DNA from: an uncultured Eubacteriales bacterium
GTDB taxonomy: Bacteria; Bacillota; Clostridia; Christensenellales; Aristaeellaceae
DNA: 51,930 bases
Direction: 5' to 3'
NCBI GenBank assembly: GCA_902790525.1
Contig: CADASI010000011.1
Coordinates: forward strand, 1-51,930
Each line of letters opens with the position of its first letter. Positions within the stretch are counted from its first letter, which is position 1. The notes under the pieces were generated by a model that was not told the origin of the DNA, did not search any database, and saw only the letters and a list, made by a program, of their open reading frames with translations. The position numbers were made by a program, and so were the translations under genes. Shown piece by piece: positions 45,286-51,930 of this stretch.

Positions 45286-45435
45286 CAACCGTTCAGTCCG
45301 GCGGGCGATCAGGGGATCGCCCCTACGGGTGGTACGAATCCATGCGCAGGGGCGATGCCCTCATCGCCCGGACCCGTCATCGTAGGGGCGATGCCCCCAT
45401 CGCCCGCCCGGAACAAAGGCCGGACTGAACGGTTG
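45286..45435. repeat. 150-bp palindromic (MITE-like) element
   Basis: Terminal inverted repeats of 17 bases match exactly (45286-45302, CAACCGTTCAGTCCGGC, and its complement at 45419-45435). Between them the unit GGCGAT...ATCGCCC occurs three times with GGGG/CCCC cores. There is no gene inside. It lies between the binding protein and ATPase genes of one transporter. Confidence 0.8.
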
Positions 45436-45447
45436 CGCTTCACATTC

Positions 45448-45489
45448 ACAAAAGCCCCCGCTTCCAGAACCGGAACAGGGGGCTTTTGT
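45448..45489 (-). terminator. Terminator-like hairpin after the BMP gene
   Basis: ACAAAAGCCCCC and its complement make a 12-base stem with a smaller stem (TTCC...GGAA) in the loop, and T run on the minus strand. It may reduce read-through from the binding-protein gene to the ATPase gene. Confidence 0.7.
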
Positions 45490-45531
45490 CAAAGCTCCGG
45501 AGGAGGGGAAGCTCCCCCGGAGGATGTCGGA

Positions 45532-46623
45532 TTACTTCACGGTGCCCAGATCGTTGACGGTGATCGCGGTCGCCGGCATGGCGTCGATGGCGTCGGAGAC
45601 GGTGATCTCGCCGTTGAACATCTTGGCCACCAGGTCGTTGTAGTCGGCCTCGGTGAAGCCGTCGCCCCACTGGGTGGAGGGCGCGAGCTGCACGTAGTTG
45701 GCCGCCGGATCGGTGCCCACCAGGCCCAGCGCCTCGACCTTGCCGCCGTAGTTGGCGAAGTTGCCCGCCACGGTCTCGGTCAGCAGGGTGTCCACGGTGG
45801 CGCCCAGGCCCTTCATGGCGGAGGTCACGGTCAGCCCCTCGCCGTAGGTGCCGTCGATGATGCCCTTCTGGTCAACGTCCACGCCGATGACCTTGCCGCC
45901 GACCTTGGCCGCCGCCTCAGCCGCGGAGGAGTAGATGCCGCCGCCGCAGGCGAACACGATCTGCACGCCCAGGGTCTGATACCAGTTGTCCATGTAGGCG
46001 GTGATGTCGGCGTCGCCATAGAACTGGTTGCCGTACACGTACTCCAGCGCCACCTGATCGGCGATGCCCAGCTCCTCAGCCGCGGCGTTCGCGCCCTGCA
46101 CGAAGCCGAAGCCGTAGCGCACCACGGCGGGCACGGCCATGCCGCCCAAGTAGCCCAGGTGGGTGTAGCCCAGCTTCACGGCGGCGTAGCCGGCCATGTA
46201 GCCGCACAGCTCTTCCTTGTAGACCGCGCAGTACACGTTCTGAGCGACCTCAGCGCCGCCCAGATCGCCCTCGGACACGTCCAGCGCGATGAAGGTGATG
46301 TCGGGATACTCCTCCTGCACCTCGGCGATGGTCTCGCCGAAGGCGTAGCCGGGCATCACGACGACGTTGTAATCCTCGTCGTCGGCCTTCTCGACCATGG
46401 CGACGCGCTCAGCGGTGGAGTCGCCGTTGGGCTTGTAGTAGGTGAAGTCGATGCCGTTGGCCTCGCAGAAGGTCTTGCAGGCCTCGTAGGTGGTCTGGTT
46501 GAAGGACTGGTCGTTGATGTCGCCGTAGTCGGTGATCATCGCCACGCGATAGTCGCCCTCGGCAAACGCCGCCACGGACAGCAGCATCAGCATCGCCAGC
46601 ACAACAGAGAGAATCTTCTTCAT
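45532..46623 (-). CDS. BMP-family substrate-binding protein (nucleoside-type importer)
   Basis: A 363-residue PnrA/BmpA-type protein. After the leader (1-21) it has YRVAMITDYGDINDQSFNQT, a classic BMP start, and VVMPGYAFGETIAEVQ. The leader ends AFA|EGDY with no lipobox Cys, as in the other binding protein of this window. The family binds purine nucleosides. It is the first gene of the operon, with AAGGAGGAA before the start. Confidence 0.9.
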   Translation of the reverse strand: MKKILSVVLAMLMLLSVAAFAEGDYRVAMITDYGDINDQSFNQTTYEACKTFCEANGIDFTYYKPNGDSTAERVAMVEKADDEDYNVVVMPGYAFGETIAEVQEEYPDITFIALDVSEGDLGGAEVAQNVYCAVYKEELCGYMAGYAAVKLGYTHLGYLGGMAVPAVVRYGFGFVQGANAAAEELGIADQVALEYVYGNQFYGDADITAYMDNWYQTLGVQIVFACGGGIYSSAAEAAAKVGGKVIGVDVDQKGIIDGTYGEGLTVTSAMKGLGATVDTLLTETVAGNFANYGGKVEALGLVGTDPAANYVQLAPSTQWGDGFTEADYNDLVAKMFNGEITVSDAIDAMPATAITVNDLGTVK

Positions 46624-46668
46624 AAATCAGTTCCTCCTTATTTTTGCACACAAGTGCTTTTCAGATGT

Positions 46669-46697
46669 ATTATAACAGAATTTGAACCGTTTGAAAA
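46669..46697 (-). promoter_or_regulatory. Promoter of the nucleoside ABC operon
   Basis: On the minus strand TATAAT (46669-46674) has TTTTCA (46692-46697) 17 bases upstream; the -35 is weak. A small inverted repeat (GCACACAAGTGC, near 46636) lies in the leader. Confidence 0.5.
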
Positions 46698-46773
46698 GGG
46701 TTTATTAAAAAAAGGATGCCTATAAAGGCAAGAGTTATAGTTTATATCTATTGCCAAATACTCAATTCATGTA

Positions 46774-46803
46774 TTGGACAATAACACAGCTTTTTGATAG
46801 AAT
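46774..46803 (+). promoter_or_regulatory. Promoter of metY
   Basis: TTGGAC (46774-46779) is 18 bases from TAGAAT (46798-46803), about 30 bases before the start codon. Confidence 0.55.
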
Positions 46804-46832
46804 AATCCCATCAACCGGAAAGGGGAATGAAC

Positions 46833-48137
46833 ATGTCTGACATTCGCAATACCGCCAACTGGGCTTTTGAAACCAAGCAGCTCCACATCGGCCAGGAGGC
46901 CGCCGACCCCGCCACCGACGCCCGCGCGGTGCCGATCTACGCCTCCACCTCCTTCGTGTTCCACGACAGCCAGCACGCCGCGGACCGCTTCGGCCTGCGG
47001 GACGCCGGAAACATCTACGGCCGCCTGACCAACCCCACCAACGACATCTTTGAACGGCGCGTCGCGGCGCTTGAAAACGGCGTGGCGGCGCTGGCGGTGG
47101 CCTCGGGCGCGGCGGCCATCAGCTACACCTTCCAGGCGCTGGCCCGCGCCGGGGAGCACATCGTGGCCAGCAAGACCATCTACGGCGGCACCTACAACCT
47201 GTTGGCCCACACGCTGCCGCTGACCTCCGGCATCACCACCACCTTCGTGGACCCGGACGCCGAGGGCGCCTTCGAGGCCGCCATCACCGAAAAGACCAAG
47301 GCCATATTCATCGAGACGCTGGGCAACCCCAACTCGAATCTGATCGACATCGAGGCCGTCGCGAAGGTCGCCCACCGGCACAACCTGCCGCTGGTGGTGG
47401 ATTCCACCTTCGCCACGCCGTACCTGGTGCGCCCGTTGGAGTGGGGCGCGGACATCGTGGTGCACAGCGCCACCAAGTTCATCGGCGGCCACGGCACGGC
47501 CATCGGCGGCGTGATCGTGGACGGCGGCAGATTCGACTGGAAGGCCTCGGGCCGGTACCCCTGGATCGCCGAGCCGAACCCCAGCTACCACGGCATCTCC
47601 TTCGCCGACGCCGTGGGCCCGGCGGCCTTCGTCACCTACATCCGCGCCATACTGTTAAGGGACACCGGCGCGACGCTCTCGCCCTTCCACGCCTTCATCT
47701 TCCTGCAGGGACTGGAAACGCTGTCCCTGCGCGTCGAGCGCCACACCGAAAACGCGCTGAAGCTCGTGAAGTACCTGTCGAACCATCCCCAGGTGGAGGC
47801 GGTGCACCACCCGTCCGTGCCCTCGGAGCCCAGCCACGGCCTCTACGCCAAGTACCTGCCCAGGGGCGGCGGCAGCATATTCACCTTTGAGGTCAAGGGC
47901 GACGCAGCCACGGCGAAGAAGTTCATCGACCACCTACCCATATTCTCGCTGCTGGCCAACGTGGCGGACGTCAAGAGCCTGGTGATCCACCCCGCCAGCA
48001 CCACCCACAGCCAGCTCACCGAGGCGGAGCTGTTGCAGCAGGGCATCAAGCCCAACACCATCCGGCTGTCCGTCGGCATCGAGAACATCGACGACCTGCT
48101 CGCCGCGCTGGACACCGCCTTCGCCGCCGTCAAATAG
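46833..48137 (+). CDS. metY: O-acetylhomoserine sulfhydrylase-type enzyme
   Basis: A 434-residue PLP enzyme of the Cys/Met metabolism group. It starts TKQLHIGQE...ARAVPIYASTSFVF, and the PLP-binding lysine is in SATKFIGGHGTAIGG (~211). SNLIDIEAVAKVAHRHNLPL and the C-terminal IRLSVGIENIDDLLAAL are typical. Its length fits MetY, which makes homocysteine from O-acetylhomoserine and sulfide, rather than the shorter MetB/MetC. The start at 46833 has AGGGG seven bases upstream; ATG 46827 is too close to it. Confidence 0.92.
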   Translation: MSDIRNTANWAFETKQLHIGQEAADPATDARAVPIYASTSFVFHDSQHAADRFGLRDAGNIYGRLTNPTNDIFERRVAALENGVAALAVASGAAAISYTFQALARAGEHIVASKTIYGGTYNLLAHTLPLTSGITTTFVDPDAEGAFEAAITEKTKAIFIETLGNPNSNLIDIEAVAKVAHRHNLPLVVDSTFATPYLVRPLEWGADIVVHSATKFIGGHGTAIGGVIVDGGRFDWKASGRYPWIAEPNPSYHGISFADAVGPAAFVTYIRAILLRDTGATLSPFHAFIFLQGLETLSLRVERHTENALKLVKYLSNHPQVEAVHHPSVPSEPSHGLYAKYLPRGGGSIFTFEVKGDAATAKKFIDHLPIFSLLANVADVKSLVIHPASTTHSQLTEAELLQQGIKPNTIRLSVGIENIDDLLAALDTAFAAVK

Positions 48138-48224
48138 CGTTTTCATCCCCGGAAGGCTTGACAACGCCCCCGCAATGGTTAAAATAGGCCATGGAACCCC
48201 ATTAAAACCGTGTGGAGCATGGCC

Positions 48225-48983
48225 ATGAATCCCATCATACACATCATCCGATGGGCGCAGGTGCGCGCGAACGCGCCGCGCATCGCCGCAAACCCCAACC
48301 CCTACGGGGTGTGCATACGCGCCGACCTGCCCTATCGGGACGACGGCAACCCCGACCACACCCTCGACGTGTACTCCCCCGCCCCCGACGCCCCGCGCCT
48401 GCCGGTGATCGTGGAGCTGCACGGCGGGGGCTACCTCTCCTGCTCCAAGGAGATCAACGCCCAGCACGGCCAGTACCTCGCCAGCAGGGGCTTTCACGTG
48501 GTCAACATGAACTACACCCTCTGCCCGGAGGGGGACCTGATCCACGCCACCGGCAAGTCGGCGGACTTCTTCCGCGTGCGCAAGCCCGCCGTGACCGTCA
48601 AAAGCTACGCCGCCTCCTGCCCCCAGGGCAGCTTCGCCTGGCGGCACCTGCCCCGGAACCTGCCCGCCACGCTGGGCTTTTTGATCCTCCACAAATTCAC
48701 ACTCGACCGGGAATACGCGCGCCATTCCGCCTATGACTACTTCATGGACGCCGGCTACCCCCGCGTGTGGTTCTGCGCCACCCCCACGGACAAGCTCCTG
48801 TACAGCCAGATCCGCCGCATGCACGAATATATGGTGGCCCACAACATCCCCCACGAGTACCGGGAGTACACCAGCCATGCGCGCAGGCTCGAGCACGTGT
48901 TCAACATCCTCCGCCCCGACTACCCCGAGAGCCGCGCCGCCAACGACGACATGCTGTCGTTCTTCAAAAATACAGCCGGATGA
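48225..48983 (+). CDS. Alpha/beta hydrolase lacking the nucleophile region
   Basis: A 252-residue protein of the hormone-sensitive-lipase type: oxyanion motif VIVELHGGGYLSC (~65) and the C-terminal EYREYTSHARRLEHVFNI with the putative catalytic His. VWFCATPTDKLL may hold the Asp. The expected GDSAG nucleophile block, normally some 70 residues after HGGG, is absent. The middle (residues ~105-165) does not resemble the family and is shorter than usual. It may be a decayed gene, or a protein with a new function. The start at 48225 has TGGAG seven bases upstream. The stop lies in the stem of the terminator. Confidence 0.65.
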   Translation: MNPIIHIIRWAQVRANAPRIAANPNPYGVCIRADLPYRDDGNPDHTLDVYSPAPDAPRLPVIVELHGGGYLSCSKEINAQHGQYLASRGFHVVNMNYTLCPEGDLIHATGKSADFFRVRKPAVTVKSYAASCPQGSFAWRHLPRNLPATLGFLILHKFTLDREYARHSAYDYFMDAGYPRVWFCATPTDKLLYSQIRRMHEYMVAHNIPHEYREYTSHARRLEHVFNILRPDYPESRAANDDMLSFFKNTAG

Positions 48984-49004
48984 TCGATCCTGATCATCCG
49001 GCTG
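48973..49004. terminator. Bidirectional terminator between the hydrolase and glnS
   Basis: CAGCCGGATGATC and its exact complement flank a six-base loop. The hydrolase stop codon (48981-48983) is within the left arm. Confidence 0.65.
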
Positions 49005-49009
49005 CGGCT

Positions 49010-49041
49010 ATTCCTGTTTCCTGTTTCCTGTTCCCTGTTCC

Positions 49042-49044
<3 letters not shown>
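49010..49044. repeat. Heptamer array at the glnS stop codon
   Basis: On the minus strand the glnS stop TAG runs straight into GGGAACA, GGGAACA, GGAAACA, GGAAACA units. It is a second heptamer type like that embedded in the element at 39380-39407. Confidence 0.7.
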
Positions 49045-50757
<1,713 letters not shown>

Positions 50758-50814
50758 GGTGTTATCCTCCCCCGCCGGCCGATGGACCGGCTGAAATATA
50801 GGCTTGACTGACTC

Positions 50815-50843
50815 ATTATACCACGTTTTTTGAACCGTGAACA
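50815..50843 (-). promoter_or_regulatory. Promoter of glnS
   Basis: A perfect TATAAT on the minus strand (50815-50820). The -35 region (GTTCAC, 50838-50843) is poor. Confidence 0.45.
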
Positions 50844-50887
50844 GCTTTTTATGGTAAAGGATGGCGCCTGATCCCGATCATTTCATC

Positions 50888-50939
50888 CTCCGCTCACAGA
50901 AAAGCACCCCCTTGCGGGAGTGCTTTTCTGTGAGCGGAG
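50888..50939 (-). terminator. Terminator downstream of tRNA-Ser, overlapping its 3' end
   Basis: A nearly 20-base perfect inverted repeat (CTCCGCTCACAGAAAAGCAC and complement) includes the last five bases of the tRNA gene (50935-50939). In the RNA the terminator stem would compete with the acceptor stem. Confidence 0.6.
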
Positions 50940-51020
50940 GCGGTGGGATTCGAACCCACGAGGGCTTTCACCCTACCTGATTTCGAGTCAGGGCCGTTAT
51001 GACCACTTCGATACACCTCC
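50935..51020 (-). tRNA. tRNA-Ser(CGA)
   Basis: 86 bases on the minus strand. The acceptor stem is GGAGGTG with CGCCTCC, the anticodon arm CCTGA-CTCGAAA-TCAGG (anticodon CGA, reads UCG), there is a long variable arm, and the T arm is GTGGG-TTCGAAT-CCCAC. CCA is not encoded, so 3' maturation needs RNase Z and CCA addition. Confidence 0.95.
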
Positions 51021-51031
51021 ACGGCTTTTTC

Positions 51032-51060
51032 ATTATAATGGGAACGGCGCGAAAAGTCAA
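51032..51060 (-). promoter_or_regulatory. Promoter of tRNA-Ser
   Basis: On the minus strand TTGACT (51055-51060) is 17 bases from TATAAT (51032-51037), about 12 bases before the tRNA 5' end. It is a strong, near-consensus promoter. Confidence 0.8.
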
Positions 51061-51069
51061 GCCCGGGCA

Positions 51070-51354
51070 AGGAAGTTAACAGGGCTCACGCATGAATGAC
51101 AGACACTGTTCCCGATACCGCGAACCCAACAGGGACGCCTCATGGGGCGTCCGCGGACGCGCCGTAGCGCGTCCCTACGAACGAATGTCACCTTTTTGAA
51201 ATGATCCCTTCATTCATGCGTGAGCCGTGAGCGAACCCAACGTAGGGACGCCCCATGGGGCGTCCACGGACGCGCCGTAGCGCGTCCCTACGAACGAATG
51301 TCACCTTTTTGAAATGATCTCTTCATTCATGCATGAGCCGTGAGGAAGTTAACC
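51070..51354. mobile_element. MITE-like element with internal tandem duplication
   Basis: GGCTCACGCATGAATGA at 51083-51099 has its exact complement at 51210-51226 and a one-mismatch complement at 51323-51339. Between them two ~112-base copies (51121-51231 and 51232-51344) are nearly identical, each with GGACGCC...GGCGTCC palindromes and the ends GTAGGGACGC/GCGTCCCTAC. The unit is flanked by an 11-base direct repeat AGGAAGTTAAC (51070-51080 and 51343-51353). No gene is inside. The direct repeats could be a target duplication or part of the element. Confidence 0.7.
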
Positions 51355-51357
51355 TGT

Positions 51358-51383
51358 AATAAGGCGGGATGCCCCGCCTTATT
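51358..51383. terminator. Terminator after the metallopeptidase gene
   Basis: AATAAGGCGGG and its complement flank a four-base loop. The gene's stop codon (TAA, 51379-51381) is in the stem. Confidence 0.7.
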
Positions 51384-51930
51384 TCGCGTCGCCCTTCAAA
51401 AGCGCGTCGATGGCCGCAATGATCTCCGGGCTCTGATATTCCCTGCCCTCCGGCCCGGACAGTATCGTGAAGGCGAAATTATCGGCCAGGATCTCCTCGG
51501 GATCGATGACGTTATCGGTGTTTTTGCCGAACACGTCCCAGAAGTTCGCCGCGTCGTCGGAGGTGTACATCGTGCCGAGGTCGTCGACGGGCACCAGCCC
51601 GGTCACCCCGAGCTCAAAGAAGCTGTCCCCGGGCTGCTCGAAGGGCCTGCCGGTGGTGAAGATCACGACGCAATCCTTTTTCTCGCCGCCGATGTCGAAG
51701 ACCGCATGGGAATTGTGGTGCTCCACGTCCGGATTGCTGATGATCCGCTCCCGGATCTCCGGCGGGAAGTCATAGTCCTCCCCGACCACCGTGAAGCCCA
51801 GTATGGCGTACATCTTCGCGCGGAAATCGGGATGGTTGCGGGTCAGGCAGTGGAAGAGCTCGTGGGCCAGGATCTCGTCAAAAAACGCCTGCTCGTCCGG
51901 ATCGTCGCTGAGGGCGTACTCCATGAGTAT
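51379..51930 (-). CDS. C-terminal part of a putative HEXXH zinc metallopeptidase
   Basis: At least 183 residues, open at the right edge, so the N-terminus is missing. A zinc-protease motif AHELFHCLTRNHP is visible near the start of the readable part. Downstream residues (GEEYDF-like, HHNSHAVFDIGGEKKDCVV) do not match a family I can name. Function beyond a likely metal-dependent hydrolase fold is unknown. Confidence 0.6.
   Translation of the reverse strand: MLMEYALSDDPDEQAFFDEILAHELFHCLTRNHPDFRAKMYAILGFTVVGEDYDFPPEIRERIISNPDVEHHNSHAVFDIGGEKKDCVVIFTTGRPFEQPGDSFFELGVTGLVPVDDLGTMYTSDDAANFWDVFGKNTDNVIDPEEILADNFAFTILSGPEGREYQSPEIIAAIDALLKGDAK

Noticed and set aside
45301-45418. A possible riboswitch upstream of the NupO-like gene
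   Set aside because: The stems are repeats of one palindromic unit within terminal inverted repeats, fitting a repetitive element better than a ligand-binding RNA.
43644-45428. 594-residue plus-strand frame
   Set aside because: Antisense to the NupO-like ATPase, which carries all ABC motifs.
51121-51344. CRISPR-like direct repeats
   Set aside because: Only two long copies with no regular spacers and no cas genes. The structure is that of a palindromic repeat element.

Overview
The window is a chromosomal segment of a GC-rich, Gram-positive-type anaerobe, most likely a member of Clostridia/Bacillota from a gut-like habitat. Reasons: the S10-spc-alpha ribosomal protein cluster has the Firmicutes layout (adk, map, a KOW RNA-binding protein, infA, rpmJ, rpsM); rpsN is the short zinc-binding form; there is an RNase Z, a BmpA/NupOPQ-type nucleoside ABC system, and AGGAGG-type ribosome binding sites nearly everywhere. 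Genus cannot be settled by eye. No rRNA gene and no CRISPR array are present.

Layout. (1) 1-6112: right-hand part of a mobilizable integrative element, visibly less GC-rich than the rest. It has a partial gene cut by the window edge, a candidate oriT, MobC, a relaxase, a CHC2 zinc-finger primase-like protein, a D5/P4-type primase-helicase and a tyrosine integrase. It abuts a tRNA-Thr sequence whose acceptor stem no longer pairs. (2) 6170-9405: pseudouridine-kinase-like PfkB protein, a dicarboxylate/amino acid symporter, and divergent RNase Z. (3) 9416-19135: a large surface VWA protein, then a seven-gene operon read right to left: nickel/peptide-type ABC permeases and ATPases, a binding protein and two related methyltransferases. 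(4) 19194-20796: PHP-domain phosphatase and coaD, transcribed rightwards.

(5) 20808-39189: the ribosomal protein cluster, read right to left from a promoter at 39161-39189: rpsJ, rplC, rplD, rplW, rplB, rpsS, rplV, rpsC, rplP, rpmC, rpsQ, rplN, rplX, rplE, rpsN, rpsH, rplF, rplR, rpsE, rpmD, rplO, secY, adk, map, KOW protein, infA, rpmJ, then rpsM, rpsK, rpsD, rpoA, rplQ. Two things stand out. rplC carries an exact 29-bp tandem duplication that breaks its frame. Between rpmJ and rpsM sits an unrelated secreted acidic leucine-rich/Ig-like protein gene with its own promoter, preceded by a terminator for the upstream genes, so that rpsM and the genes after it appear to have gained their own promoter and a long structured leader.

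(6) 39249-46697: an MFS transporter and divergent AraC regulator, then a BMP-family nucleoside-type ABC importer. (7) 46774-51930: metY, a hydrolase lacking its nucleophile segment, glnS, tRNA-Ser(CGA), a MITE-like repeat, and the C-terminal part of an HEXXH metallopeptidase.

Small non-coding repeats recur: heptamer arrays of the GGGATTA or GGGAACA type placed against stop codons, and short palindromic elements with terminal inverted repeats. Several terminator hairpins contain the stop codon of the gene they follow. I found no obvious defence system. The strongest candidates for something new are the gene insertion and leader in the ribosomal cluster, the tandem methyltransferases attached to the nickel/peptide-type importer, and the repeat families.
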